A stretch of 64,000 nt of DNA from Pezizomycotina sp. ARF18 (taxonomy: Eukaryota; Ascomycota). The stretch covers positions 32,716 through 96,715 of the forward strand of contig AZLU01000103.1 in NCBI GenBank assembly GCA_002224055.1, given 5' to 3'. The position numbers were made by a program, and so were the translations under genes. Shown one piece after another: positions 11,430-24,671 of this stretch. A model generated the notes under the pieces. That model did no database searches. It was not told the origin of the DNA and worked only from the letters and a program-made list of their open reading frames with translations. The first letter of the stretch is position 1. Every line of letters begins with the position of its first letter.

Positions 11430-14400
11430 ATGGCGGTCTTCGAAGTCGATACTGAAGACATACCTACCCCTTCGTCACTCAGCGATGTGGAAACCCTCAT
11501 CCGAAGCTTATACGATCCCCAAGCCTCGCCAAGTACCGTCCAGAAGATCAACAATGTCCTACAGAAGCTCCAAACCTCGCCAGAAGGCTGGCTGCTTGCC
11601 AATCAGCTCTGTACCAGCAACGACGAGCATGTACAGTTTTTCGCAGCTCTGACGTTTACGGTGAAGCTTAATACCGACTGGTTTGGAGCCCCATTCATAT
11701 ACGACTGCACGAAAGAGATCATACCTTCCTTCCTTAGCTCGCTTCGAGCTTAGAACAAAGTTTCGTTGCTATTCAAGGACCATAGGTTTTGATAAAAGAT
11801 GGAGAAGAATACAGCCCCAGTATTCAAGATTTCTCAGCTTAGTTATGGATAGGTAGATGGAATGAAGATTGGCTAACATAATAGCTTATGATTGCTCGAA
11901 TACAGGCAGAGTATATCGGAACCGGATACCTTACTCCTACTGGAAACTCTGGTGCGGTGGCTACTCCGTGTCCTCGAATCCGATACAAAATCTTTCATAT
12001 GGCGCAAACTTTGTGTAACTCTCGTGATATTCTTCATACGCTTTCCCAACATATGGACCAATTGCGTCAAGCACCTCTTATGCTGCATCAAAGGTCATGT
12101 TGAACTCCGACCGAATGATAGCCTCCAATCTGCGCCACCAACCGAAGAAATTGTAGGAACACTGTCAATAAAAGCCACTGAAGTCTTGCTATTTTTTGCG
12201 CGTTCTTTGGTTGAAGAGGTTGGAAAATTGGATCTCAAGAATGTTAAAAAGTAAGTTTCGTATCCTTGCCGATTGTTAGTGCTTCTTTGTAGTGCATGCT
12301 GATCTTAACATAGCCGGCTTCTATCTCCCACTTCGTCTCCTTTTTTTTTTTTTTTTTTTCCTTATTCAAGTCTCCATTATCATGTGAAACTTGAGCAGAA
12401 TACGGCGGATGCGGTTAAGATCATGGGGCATGTATTAAGTTCTTGGACACCAAATGGTCAAGGTTCGTGTCACTCGGCCGTTTTTCGATCTGTTAAAGTA
12501 TTCTATGGCTTTTAAGCCAAAACTTCGGTGTGTTGACAAAGTCTACAACCTACAGCAGAGGATACAGTGTATCCAAATTTGAGCGAAGCGGAAGTTACAC
12601 TTGTTAAGGAATCCTTGGGCTGTTTCCAGGTAAATCCGATTTAGTTTCGTATTGCGCCTTGTATCACCTGCCATCGCTCTATCGCTAACGGCTTCCCCGT
12701 CTTCGTGTAAACCGTAGTCGTGGATCTTCTACTCCAGCGTGCGCAAATAGATTCAAACGCAGAATTTCCGCAATTGAAGCTGCTCACGACATACAGCTTA
12801 CATTGGATCCAGCATCCTCAACTTTATGATACCGCTGTTACGTTATCGAGTGAAATACTCTCCAATTATTTCAAGTTTTATACTGAGGAAGACGTGTCAT
12901 ACTTGGCCGGATTAATTTCCAGTCCTTGGGGTCTAAAGATGTTCTCAAAAACCGTTCATATGGACGATGATTCTTATGACGCGGACGAAAACACAATTTT
13001 CCCTCAGCTTGTCATAGCATTTGCAGAAGCTACCTTGAACGCCTTGTAAAGGTGCCGAATGACCCAACCTCACATACAATCTTTGGAATGATACACCAGC
13101 TGCTGAAGATCCCGGCTATGCGATCGCGGAGGAGGATGTATCATGCCTTTGCTTCGAATTCTGGTCGGCTCTCATAGAATACCTAATCGACCAAGATGCC
13201 GACGCAGGCAAAGATAAGTGGTGGATAGCGATGTGCAAACAACACGTTTTCCAAGCTATTGAAGAATATTGGAGGAAACTTCAGGCGCCACCAGCGGCAC
13301 TTTTGGTAAATTGGACTAAGGACGATAAGGAGAAATTTTCTTCGTTCCGAAAAGATGTTGCAGACTTACTCGAAACTTCGTATCCTCTTCTCCACGTTGA
13401 GCTATACGAAAGGCTTGTGCAACATGCTTTACACAACCTTAGCCAGGATGAGCTGAATTGGTCGGAGCTTGAGGCTACACTCTACTGCTTAAACTCGCTC
13501 AGCGATTGTTTGACGGACGAGCACCAGAGTATAAGTACTGGAGATGCTACTTCGATCGCCATTGTTTCTGAAGCTATCCGCCACAGATTCTAAACCATAC
13601 CTGCGTACAAAAATTGCTGGAATATCTCTAATTGGCCAGTATTCCTCCTTCTTCGAGGAGAACCCTATGCTCCTCCCGGATGCTCTCAATTTTCTTTTTT
13701 CCTCGCTTTCCACTCCAAAACTTACCTTACAAGCTTCGAAATCGATAAACTCTCTGTGCTCATCATGCCGAGACAAATTGACAGCTGAACTACCGACCTT
13801 CGTCGGGCAGTATCAGATATACGCGTCTACTCCAAGCTCCGACACAACTTCTCGCGAACGTGTGATCGGAGCGTTGGGTTATATCATCCAAGCTTTGCCG
13901 TCTGAACCCGCAAAATTGGAAGCCCTGAAACCTGTTATATCTTCTATTTTTTGAAGAGTTCGCGGCAGCCCGGTCTTTGATAACGCAGAACCGTGCTGAT
14001 GAAGCAAAGGCTGCAATCGTGACGGTTTTACGATCACTAGTTAGTCTCGGGAAGGCGCTTCAGGCGCCAGATGACGTCCTATAGTCATCGGGGATGGCAA
14101 AGCTGTTTCTAGAGAGGAGAATTGCTGGTTAGCCGGGGAAGGCCTCCAAATACAATTGGGCATTGCGGAAGCAATCAATTTCTTCGTCACAACATTCCCT
14201 CACGACCGAGATGTAGTTGAGGCAGCCTGTAGTGTCTTCCGAACGGGGTTTTCGGAACTTTCACCGGGTTTACTAGTATTTCCACCGAGATTGGTTGGCG
14301 AATTCCTCACTGCTTGCGGGGCCAGAACTACCTTCTTCGATACTGTCATTTCTACCTCAAGCGCTTTTATATGCAGCCACTCCCGGGACGGTACCAATGA

Positions 14401-15234
14401 TGTCGAAACTGAAGCGCGGAATTTAACAACCCAGATTATCACATGATCGTAAAGTTACAAGGTAAGGCTTAGAAATGGCGGAGCATTCATAGTTCTTGTT
14501 TTCTTATAACCCTTGTTCACACAAAAAGAAAAGCAAACAAAGACCCCATTCTCCTGTACTTACAAATTTTTTGACCGTTTTCCTGCTAAATCAGGAATCG
14601 AAGGTGATCCGGATTTCTCGCAGAATGCTTTAGAGTTCTTCAAACGGCTTTTTCCAAAATACCTAAACATCCTCCTGGCCCTCGAAAGCACACAGCTCTC
14701 ACAAATATTCCTCCTTGCGCTCGAAGCACTGGTCTGCAAAGAGCATTTCCTAAGCGGGCGGCTGCTCACTTTTGGCGGGACTTCATGCAGCTCCAGTTTG
14801 AGCATAGAGACGACGAAATGGGAAAACCAGTGAAGGCAATAATGCTGAGACCGGAGCTGCGCTTGCTAAGAACCTGATATCGGTAAGTTGTTTTTGACAT
14901 CTAGTGACGTGTCCCGATCCGACTCGATTTATGAAACCTGCTCTAACAATGTTATACCTGAGTATAGGCACTGGGTGGAGGCGCGGCAAGGAGTGAACTA
15001 CCCTTCCTCACAGAAGTTCTTAAGAAGTTTGTTAGGCTGCTCGAATCGAAGGAATGGCTCTTCGAAGCGCTGTTTTCTAACGGTGACGGGTTCCCTTCGG
15101 CGAAGATTTCGTCAGCTGAAAAGACTGAATTCTTGAACAAAGTTATTGCCCTTCGAGGAAGCCGGGAGACGAACCAAGTCGTCAGCGAATTTTGGCTGAA
15201 GTGTCGTGGAACAGAATTTGCCTATGTTTCTTAG
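11430..15234 (+). CDS. Importin-beta family karyopherin, Kap122/importin-13-like
   Basis: A nuclear transport receptor that carries cargo through the pore under Ran control. The start at 11430 (MAVFEVDTEDIPTPSSLSD) is followed by an importin-N type HEAT segment: SPSTVQKINNVLQKLQTSPEGW, read here as a helix pair, then DEHVQFFAALTFTVKLN. Further helical HEAT-like segments appear in successive frames at 11890-12250, 12720-13050, 13080-13590, 13545-13955, 14150-14450 and 14590-15230. The C-terminus VVSEFWLKCRGTEFAYVS ends at a TAG, 15232-15234. Length (about 1,000 residues after introns) suits the family. Short introns with GT..AG ends and one-base shifts both break the frame (for example, an intron starting near 12251 with a 21-T run inside). 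The assignment to Kap122/importin-13 rather than another karyopherin rests on the terminal blocks and is moderately sure. Confidence 0.8.
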
Positions 15235-15259
15235 CGAGTTTCTTTTTCTGTCTTGCTTT

Positions 15260-15290
<31 letters not shown>

Positions 15291-16001
15291 TTAATCTTTT
15301 GGATCTATGAGGGTTGTTCAGGTGTGTTTAAAGCTTAAAAGAGAGGGGGACGAACAAAACAAAAGGATAGAGAAGCCCAGCATTGAGCGAAAAAGCGTCT
15401 TGTAATTATACAGTTTATAAGCGTTGCATAGATCATGAGAAAATTGGTTCATAGGGGTATTAGGGGTCGGGTGGCGTTGAAAATATATCATTCCATGGCG
15501 TTTTTATTTTCTCTACCGGCGTTATGACGTTATCATGGATACCAAACTTTGTGCAATATCTCATTACTAAGGCCGTAAATGTATATATTGTTAGTATATA
15601 ATTTCTCTCTCTCCTGTCTGTTCTCGCTCTTGCCAAAACGCAATTGTCATTTCAAAGTGAGAATATAAAGTATTAACCGCAAGATGTCAATAATCTAACT
15701 TTACTAGCTAAGAACAAGACATGCAACATATTAAAATCCATTCATTACCTGGTTGTTTTTTGTCCTCATCATCTGTACATTTTGGAATCTGATATCATTC
15801 GCTAGTCGATGTTGCGGATAATATTATACGAAAAAAAAAAAAAGAAGACCCCAAGATTCAAACTCCTTGCTCAATGAATAGTGTAAATAAAGACTGGTGA
15901 TATAGGGAAACAACTACTGCTAAATAAAAAGACAAAAACAGAAAGTAAATATAATCATTATGGTAGTATGATTCCAAAAAAAAAAAAAAAAAAGGACGCA
16001 T
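15235..16001. other. Karyopherin/SEC8 convergent 3' spacer
   Basis: The tail-to-tail spacer of two convergent genes. It is AT-rich, with a (CT)n/(TA)n stretch near 15261-15291 and A-runs near 15831-15843 and 15976-15993. No coding segment was seen. Confidence 0.6.
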
Positions 16002-19000
16002 CTATTTATCCCACATTAGCTCGCTAAGCTCAATGAGGTGGTCGTTAAGTGACCTTCGGGACGCAATCGATGAGTCGCGACGGCTGCCACCAGTCCGTAG
16101 GGATTCAGAATACCACAACGTCACGAGTTGCTTGAGCTCGTCGTAGTTGTAGCCGATGTTTCCGGCTTTAGCGCGGGTAATGAGATCCTAAGATTATAAT
16201 TAGCCTTGTTTTTTTTGGCCGTGGAAGACGAAAAGACAAGAATTATGAATTTAATGTAGAAACGCACCTGAGGACCAAGGGAGAAAAGCTGATAGAAGCC
16301 ACTAGACCTGTCGAGGTTGACCTGCTTCTCGATATTCTTGAGGTTCTGCTGCAATACAAGGATATTGAGCTGCATCTTGTCGACTCCCAAGCTGTTCATA
16401 ATTTTAATGTTGCTGCAACCCGTTATTAATAGATGATCCATGTACGCCCCGAGTCCGGACTTGATAAAGTCTTGCTCGTCTTCCCTAAGAAGAGTGGTTA
16501 TATCTTCGTCGAACCAGACGAGATCGGAGTTCAGCGACATGACCGAGAGGTCCGGCTCCGTAGGTTCCGTCTCGAGGAAAAAGTTTCCGTGAATCAAAGA
16601 GGCATCGAGGTGGTAAACAACGTGACACCGTGCTTCGGTTCGCAAGGTAAATAGCACTCTGTTCGCAATGTCCTGGAACTTGTCAACGACACCATCAAAA
16701 GAGTCGACAAGCTCTTCGGTCAAAGGAAGATACACCGATGAGGATTCGTCCCTGTCCTTCTGAGATTCGATTAATGTCCATCGCCGTAGCCTGGACCTGG
16801 TTCGCGGCGGTTCTCCGAATCGTCCTCGATCACTCTCCGAAGCTGAACAATTTTCGACGCCAGCCATTTCATACTGTTGTAAAGAACGCACAGCGAGTAA
16901 ACAATCTTCCTCTCGGTGATAATGTCGTAGTAGTCGAGCTCAGCCTCGCCTTGAGCTTTCCTAATAGCACGGATTCGTTCGGGATGTGCTCTTTGATGTT
17001 ATCCATCTCAGACCACATGTACGCCATCATCTGCCGCAACTCGGGCGACTGTACCCAAGTTGCACTCTTCTTCTTCGAAGACTTCCTCGAGGCGGCAGCG
17101 TCTGCTTGGGCTGCAGCACGATCCTTGCTGACGATTTCATTATAGAAAATGGTGCACTTCTCGTGGTAGGATAGGAGGAGGTCGATGATGAGCTGGCTGA
17201 ATGACGGATCGTGCGGGATATTGTCCAACATCCTGCATATCGACGTGATGAGGCTGAAAAATGCCGAAGTGCCTTTCATTACAGGCCTCTGAGAGACTGT
17301 GGACCAGTGAGCATCCTGCTGGAATGCATCTAGGTCGCCGGTAGTTTGTTCGAAAGGTCACGGAGGGTATCGTCGAGCTGAGGGAGGAAAACGTTGACTA
17401 AGAAGTCGTCCAGGAATGACGTAAACGCGCCGGGTGTGATCCGGAGCTGTATAAATAGATTAGCGTATTGGCTAGCCTCTCATATCATAGCTGGAACTAA
17501 AGTTAGGGGACTTACTTTGCCGGAACAACATCCTTAATACGCTGTAAAACTCCAAAGACGGCGAAAGGAGATGTCCCATATTGAAGACCGTAGGTTCAAT
17601 AAGCAATTTCCTACCGGTAGCGGATCCATCGGTGACTTGCGATTCTTGTCGAGACTCTCTGGGCCGCGAAGAATCCGAGACCAGACCAGGAACGTTCGCT
17701 TTGAGGATGGCATCCAAATCGTCCTCATCCCCTTTTTATACGTCGTGAATTCTCCAGTTGAGAGTTTAAAATAGCTCTGTAAAAAAACAAAGTTAGTATT
17801 CGTCGGGGAAATAGCTGCTCTCCATCGGCTTTGCATACCTTTCTCGTTGGTCTAGTAGACGATGACGACAATACTGTATTGACGGGATTCTGGCTCTTCG
17901 GCGCGTTCGAAACCATCCGACTCTCATTCGTAGTAAGGTAGTCGTGTAGGAGAGACCTTATCTCACTCTGTACTAGCTTCCAAACCTCAACAAAGCCGGC
18001 TTGTAATGTTGTTCCGGTTTCTTTTGACCAGTCTCTCTCGTTATACCCTTAACGACATCATATATAACCCTGTGGCCCTCCAGTATCGCTTCGAATTTGG
18101 AAAAAAGCGTATAAAGCAAGTCGTAGAGAACTCCAACCGAGGGTCGCTTTCTGAAAGGCACAACTCTATCGATTTACCGTCTTTGAAATTGTTCGGTCCT
18201 CCCTTACGCCGGACGGATGTCTGCCGTCCACCTCTAGGTTCGTCTTGTCTACAACCTTGCTGAGTTCGACGGGCAGGCGTTGAGATATTTGCTCGAGCGC
18301 GTTCGGCAGGTGACCCAAACGATGCAAGGATTCGATCAGCAATCGGATGTAGTGCAGACTCTCCGCTTCAATATTACGCGACGCATCTTCAACCATCTCC
18401 TGGGTCAAATCTTCCGTCTCCAAGAAGTGCTGGAAGGGTTTCTTTGGACCAGATGATAATAGTTCGTTATCCTCAAGGCTAAGTGCCAAAGCTTTACCGC
18501 CCTTGGTGCTAGAGTAAGGTTTCCACCGTCCATCAGTGTAAGGCGATTTTAGGTAAAGGTGCTGGTGGAGTTCCTCGACCAGGATATCAGCCAGAGAAGC
18601 TTCCTGGTTTTCAAAATTCCGCCTTAGGTCATGAAGAGCACCTATCTCTTCATACCTGGCTGTTGATGTCTTTCAGAGCGGTTGAAAGGAGCTCGACTGC
18701 TGTCAAGAATCTCTTCTCACTAATCCTAACGTCAAGCTTCTCTGGAACGCCACGTAACGCCTCACTATCAAAGCACAATTTAGCAAAAAGAATGAACTCA
18801 CCGAAGACGTGCTAAGGATTAGACTTACATGGAGTTAAGAATTTGCAGCATATCCTCATACTTCTGACTTTCAACTGCAAGGTTCTTGACCTCCGGCTTG
18901 CTTGACGTGAGTTCCTGCTTTGACATGATCATCTTCTCGCGGAGGCTTCTAATCTCATTGGGATAGTGTGATGCTCCGCAAGATACTGTGATATGTACCG

Positions 19001-19832
19001 ATCGAGCTATTGAATCCCTGATGATGGTCTTAAAATCGAACGAAAGGTAAGTAGGTAAAAAACTTGTGTGTAGTTGTTGTACGTGTCTGCTGGATCCTCA
19101 CCATTGACAATAGCTTGCAACGCCCGTTCTAACCGTGACCTTGTGCTCTGGAAGTCCTTAAGCCTATTAGCTTGACCGAGAGAGCTTGAATCGGATAGCT
19201 GCAGCGCGACCTGCACCGGGATGCAGTTTTCATAAGTCATGAATCTCCACTCTCGGTTGATCATGCGCACGATATCTTATGGCGGAAGAAGAAATTCGGT
19301 CAGTAATTAGCTATACACTATCTTCAAAATAGGAGCAGATTTCATATCCACCATCCCTTTTGAACTTCTTTGAAGGTATCGAGACACTAACCATCTAATC
19401 GCGACATGCTGACAGACTCTTGCCTACGGCTGCCATTAGACTGACCACCACCGTGTCGGTCCTCGAGCGGTTGTCTGGGTCTCCATCTCTTGGCCTCTCG
19501 CGTCGCGGTCGCGGTAGCCGCTGCCAGTGCTTCCCATGCTTCCCATACTCCTCATACTTCCTCCGCCCCGCTGCCATCCCTGTCATACTGCCATCCCTGC
19601 GAAGGTCGTTAGCCACGCCGCCTCTCCGCGAGCTGGAGCCGCCGTAGCCGTCTGTCGCCTGGCCGTACTTCCCCTGCCGTGGGTCGACACTCCCGTACCC
19701 CGTCCGTTCAGCCCCTCGCCATTGTCTCCCCGCCGAAGGGTCGTTTTCGAAGCTCGGCGCGTCCTCCACATACCCACCACCCCCATAACCACCGGGCCGC
19801 CGTGGCGGGCTTCCGTGCCCTGTCCCGTTCAT
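16002..19832 (-). CDS. SEC8: Exocyst complex subunit Sec8
   Basis: Sec8 (EXOC4) is a subunit of the octameric exocyst, which tethers secretory vesicles at hyphal tips and septa. The ATG at 19832 opens a Gly/Arg/Ser-rich disordered N-terminus (GYGGGGYVEDAPSF). The family block then follows: NREWRFMTYENCIPVQVALQL, DSSSLGQANRLKDF and RLERALQAIVNGEDPADTYN (about 19080-19260). C-terminal conserved parts include LTEELVDSFDGVVDKFQDIA, EARCHVVYHLDASL and MSLNSDLVWFDEDITTLL (16440-16720). The protein ends LNDHLIELSELMWDK at a TAG, 16002-16004. Length is near the usual 1,000-1,200 residues once introns are removed. Several one-base shifts (for example near 17770, 18170 and 19580) spread it over frames. 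Family identity is confident. Confidence 0.92.
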
Positions 19833-20464
19833 ACCTCGGAAGCGATTATATTACAAATTCTCCTTGTTGGAACACCCAACGGTCGAGGGTTTGTTAAATC
19901 GGCGCGCAAACGGCGGACACGTGGGATTCGCTCCCTTGATCGTCTCTCTCTCTCCCTCTCTCCTTTTGATTTTTCGGCGATTAGCGGACCGGGGTAAGGT
20001 TCGTGTTAATAAAAAAAAGATGTCCTTTTAGAGTTTCCAGCTCCTAAAAAACTAGCCCAGCGAAAGGTCCCTGTAAGAAGTTTGAATTCTCCTTCTTCTT
20101 TAACTTTGAGCTTAAAAAAAAATAAAACGGTCACCCGGGGAAGGTAGGAAGGAGGGTGTAAAGGTGTAAAGGGAATGTGGGGAGTAAAATAGCCGCCGAG
20201 CAGTGACGCTAGCTAGCAATAAAAGAGAAAAAAGCTAACAGGAAAAAAGCGCGACATACCCCCAAAACTGTCGGTACGTGCAGTTATTATAGCAGCTCAA
20301 GCGGCGAAGAAGCTTTCATGATCAATGCAAAAAGCCCTTGCTCTGGTGCCTCTATGTTAAAGCAGAGCTAAGCCGCAGTATTAATAATTACGTGTTTATG
20401 TGATCCTACTTAGGTAAGTAGATATAGACAGTTATTTACTTGATAAAATACCTCGCTACGTTGA

Positions 20465-20498
<34 letters not shown>

Positions 20499-21684
20499 CT
20501 CTCTCTTAGATAAATAAGTATGCGTACCAACTTGAAGTAGAATCTCTTCTAATAAGGAAGATGGATTTAACCATATCGCGGCTTGATGTATGACTTACTA
20601 CACAATTGAACCAGACTTTCGAATTTTCACTAAAAGTGCATGCTGTGCCTGTATTTACCTTCGTGAGCCCTCTGTAGCGATGTTAGTGGAGCTAAAATAT
20701 ATCTAAGTTTGGCATTTTATTCATGCGCAGCCGAGAGAGAGAGTTCGGGTCCAGACGGCCCGCTGGTGACACTTCCCCGTGATCTTAGAAAATAACTTAA
20801 CGTTGTACACACATCTTCAAAAATAATACGATGGCTATTCGGAAGAGACGATACATCATAAACGGTGTCTATTAATTATAATTGATTACTTCAATCAAAA
20901 TCCTTTTTGGTGGATTAGATTGATATGCCTTGTGCCATATATAGCTTGGAGTTGAAACTAATTACATTATATTGTGTTATCTCGGTCTAAGATTCATTGA
21001 AAGGGGATCACTGCAAGCTACTTAATCGAAAGCTCAATTCGTCTGGTGGTCCTGGTGTATAAATATATAAAAAAGTATTGGGACGACGGAACTCGGACAT
21101 TAATGTCACGATAATTCACAAGGGGAAGAAAAAAAAGCCCCAACTAATGCATGCGTCATGAGAAAGAGATCGAAACGTGCTACATCGACGCACTGGAGAC
21201 GTACACGGACAAACAGCCCCAGTACACGACAAACAGCCCCAGTGACTACGCGATTACGGATGGCCACAGGGCCAACTGCCCTTACCGCCTAAACCCGGAC
21301 GGGGTTGCGACTGCCGCAAGTCCAGCGCGGACGGATAACACTGTATTATAAACCAATTAGGAGGGTCGACGATTGGGTTGAGGGAGGTCGTAGCGGCGGG
21401 TGAAGCAGCCATTGCGGAAATTTTGGCGAGCTAGTAAGATGTTCCTTTTATTTTATTTTTTTTGGGACTAGGAGCAACTAAATCAATGTTATAACTCTTC
21501 ATCGCTAACTATTCGTTGGTATTCAAGTCCGGCGGTGTTAGTTGTGCTTGCTAGTCGCGGCTTTCGATTTTGTTGCTGTCAGGCTCTAGTAGCTAAGCTA
21601 TACAGGATTTTGCTGCCGGCAAGTTGCTATAGGAGTCCTCACAAACAACAAGGAAGGAATCAATACACGAAAAAGTAACACTCG
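19833..21684. other. SEC8 upstream region and gene-free spacer
   Basis: No conserved gene seen. Next to SEC8 lies a CT-rich leader (19930-19970). A T-run directly followed by an A-run occurs at about 20467-20498, a perfect A/T palindrome. A locally GC-richer patch at about 21150-21430 contains a 21-bp direct repeat. The rest is AT-rich. Confidence 0.5.
21201..21241. repeat. 21-bp direct repeat, two copies
   Basis: Two adjacent copies of a unit reading GTACACG(G)ACAAACAGCCCC, at 21201 and 21222, differing by one G. They lie in a GC-richer island without a recognisable gene. The origin (minisatellite or mobile-element remnant) cannot be told from sequence alone. Confidence 0.6.
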
Positions 21685-22400
21685 ATGAGATTCTAGAATT
21701 AAGGAGTAGAGGAATTAGCTATAAAGCTCCTGTCATGGCAACTAGTCTTGAAAAAGTCGAATAAACATGTATTGTAGTTCTATAATCTATCCAAGCCTTC
21801 GGCCAATAGCACTCGACCTGCCTTTAGAAACGTCTATTCTGTCAGATGTGTCTGTTATCCAGGATCATCCAATTAAACAGGAAACTATCACACTCAGTCT
21901 CCTCTTGTTGGAATATCGTCTAGTCATCCATCCAGTTATCGTCATCAGAGTCCTCTAAATATATATAAGGAAATATTGTTAGTGCTTAAACTGTAAGAAG
22001 AATAGCTAGTACGCTAAAGATCGTCTGAAGAAAAGAAATATTACCCTCCCATGAGATTCTAAGAATTAAGGAGTAGAATTAGCTATAAAGCTCCTGTCAT
22101 GGCAACTAGTCTTGAAAAAGTCGAATAAACATGTATTTAGTTTCTATAATCTATCCAAGCCCTTCGCAATAGCACTCGACCTTGCTTTAGAACTCTATTC
22201 TGTCAAGTATGTGTCTGTTATCCAGTATCCAATTAAACAGAAACTATCACACTCAGTCTCCTCTTTGAATTATCTAGTCATCATCCATTATCGTCATCAA
22301 GTCCCTAAATATATATAAGGAAATATTTTAGTGCTTAAACTGTAAGAAGAATAGCTGTACGCTAAAAGATCGTCTGAAGAAAAGAAATATTACCTCCCAT
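21685..22400. repeat. Imperfect tandem duplication, about 350-366 bp x 2
   Basis: Copy 1 is 21685-22050 and copy 2 is 22051-22400, head to tail. Both begin ATGAGATTCTA.GAATTAAGG and end AGAAATATTACC.TCCCAT. The copies match along their whole length. Most differences are single bases missing from copy 2, with few true substitutions. The unit covers the terminal intron, last exon and 3' flank of the minus-strand F-box gene; copy 1 carries a clean acidic tail (DSDDDNWMDD then stop at 21920-21922). The deletion bias suggests that copy 2 is an error-rich duplicate consensus, though a real local duplication is possible. Confidence 0.85.
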
Positions 22401-24186
22401 CGGTCAAATCAAGCCCACCCCTGTGGCAAACATCGATTTAAAGTAGCAACATCCTGTCGTCCAAGTTTTTTGGTCCACTTAGGTCACTATATTAACCCAA
22501 GGTCCTATGTCCACTCTGTTAAGAACGACGATATACCTGCGCTCGTAACTCGGTTCTCCCTGAAGACTCATGTTCCTCATATTCGGGAGTAGCACGCATT
22601 CCAGCACCCTGTTCGTGACCTGAGCCCTCCATGTCCAATGTCTCGAGAGCAGTTAATTGCATAGTGCCAGATGATCATCTCATCCGTAAGTACCATGCCA
22701 CTCGAAGAGGACAATGACTTGAGCTTCGTCAGGCTGATAAGGAAGCCATAAGCTGTTCAGATTTCCTCCAGCCATCCTCATCAAGATCATGGAGTGACCA
22801 AAAGGCTGAGTATTCAAGCTTGCTGCTTAGAAGCTAATGCTTCGTGGAATTCTTTTCCTTTGTCGACATATTTACCGGTCACCGTCAGCTTCCGTATCTT
22901 GCACTCGGCACCAAAATCGGAGAAAATATTCGCGCATTAAATTAGCGGCCGGCCTGATATAACCAGACTGAGCTCTTCAAGACACGGGCAGCTCCCAGCC
23001 AAGAGACAGCTCGATCGGACCGATGGATAATCACGCATCTCTATCCTTCTCCACCTAACGTAATCGATCGCAAGCCGGAACTCATCAAGCTTGCCAATTT
23101 CGACTAATGTGCATTGTCGACACTTCGAAAAGAACCCGCAAAGATCTGTTTTGCGATTTCGACAGCGCCTCCAGGTTTTCGTTTAATTTCCGAAAATCAA
23201 ATATTTCAAGACTCGAAGGGATTGCTCCTTCAAGCCAGGATAAAATTGGCAACGCGCGTCCGCGTCCGCAGGCTCACCGAAGTCGTGAAATTGTATACAC
23301 AGCTTCGAGAACGCGGACAGTGTGTTTAGGACCACGCAGTTTCTTCAACCGTAGCTTTTCCAGACCATATCGTATAGAACTCAGCTTCGGCATCTGCCAG
23401 CCATTGCTGAAGTGCATCCGGAGGAATTTCACCGGAGAGCCTCGACGAATGCTCCGTGCTTCGCAATTTCCTAGCTAGTCAAAAACCACTTTGTTTGCAT
23501 GTAGTATCTTCTTGCATGAGCACCGGTTAATCGTTTCCTCATACGCTTAGTTCTTTCCCGAAAGAATGCACTGTATTTCAACGCATTAGCTCACAACGGA
23601 ATGGAAACGAGTAGTAATTATGACTCACTCCTTAAATTCTTCCTTCTTTCTCTGGAATCTTCAAAGAGGCTTTTGAGGTTGTTGAGATCAGACTGCGGAC
23701 TAATCGAAGATGTCATAGAATTAGAAATTGTTTAGCAATGCGTCAAATCTAAGTAGTAAGCGTTGACTTCAATGACTCACGTAGTTAACGTAGGGCATGA
23801 CTGTACTCTCAGGAGCTACTGCAGACATGCATATTGACTGCCAGAGTCTCACCCACTTGTTGAACTTTTTGCTGCCCTCTGCTGTGTAGACATACAACTC
23901 GTCTCTTCTGGCTGGGGCTGCATCTTGTATTCTGTTTCCACGTCCAGATTAGTATTAATAGCAATATAAATGTCCAAGTATTATTTTATTTTATTATTAT
24001 TATTATATATTATTATTATTATTCCTGAGAGAATCGCCGCTCGATTTCGTACGATACATCAACGGAAGGCATATAGCTGCCATGCTCCTGCAAGTCAATG
24101 AGAAACATAGCAAAGAACCAAAATCTCGCTGCTTGTAGAACTCTTCTCCGATCAATAAGCAGAATGTCGTTAGGAAGCGTGGCCAT
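22274..24186 (-). CDS. F-box protein with LRR-like tail
   Basis: F-box proteins are substrate adaptors of SCF ubiquitin ligases. The ATG at 24186 opens MATLPNDILLI. After one frame change it continues IGEEFYKQRDFGSLLCF and SLTCRSMAAICLPLMYR, a complete F-box of the type common in filamentous ascomycetes. Downstream exons encode RDELYVYTAEGSKKFNKWV, VMPYVNYV, SDLNNLKSLFEDSRERRK, DALQQWLADAEAEFY and LLAGSCPCLEELSLVISGR, which suggest leucine-rich repeat helices. A terminal intron (22305-22393, GTAATA..TTTAG) leads to a short acidic last exon whose stop is at 22274-22276. Many frame breaks make it look like a pseudogene, but neighbouring essential genes show the same damage. The substrate cannot be inferred. 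It lies downstream of HOM6 on the same strand. Confidence 0.7.
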
Positions 24187-24671
24187 CTTGAAGTTCTCGA
24201 CGTAAAGAAAAAAAAAAGTATTTCTGTTAAAAAAAAAAAAAAGTTCTGGTGAAAATACTATCTCGGGGGAGGCGAAACGGAAGTTGCGGAAAGCCGTTTC
24301 TTGGGGTATGTTTTTCTTTGGGTAGGAGACGTGTTTCTGTCGCGAGTCACCCTTTTTATACTTGCGGCAGTTTCCCTTGCATTCCCATACACTTCCCTTT
24401 TTTTTTTTTTTTTTTTTAAACTGTCAACTTTAAATTCTTACCGTTATCAGTCAGTGATGATGTCTCGCCGCCCCCCGTTATCGGCGAAGGTGGGCTTATA
24501 AAACAGCGCATATAGATGGCGGAGTAATAATGGAACAGAATATAATCCATATATAAGCAGCACATGTAGTATACTAGCATTTCGGAGGTTCGTTTTTCCT
24601 CTACACATTACGAGCTCGTACACCAAGTATATAAAAGTCATCTGTCTTGGTAGGCTGCTAGAAAAATACAC
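24187..24671. other. Spacer between F-box gene and HOM6
   Basis: A 485-bp AT-rich spacer serving as HOM6 3' flank and F-box promoter. It contains A-runs at about 24207-24215 and 24229-24242, and a T-run at about 24399-24417 (A-run on the transcribed strand). No coding signal was recognised. Confidence 0.5.

Noticed and set aside
22274-24186. Calling the F-box gene a pseudogene
   Set aside because: It carries the same type and density of frame breaks as essential neighbours, so damage alone is not evidence of decay.
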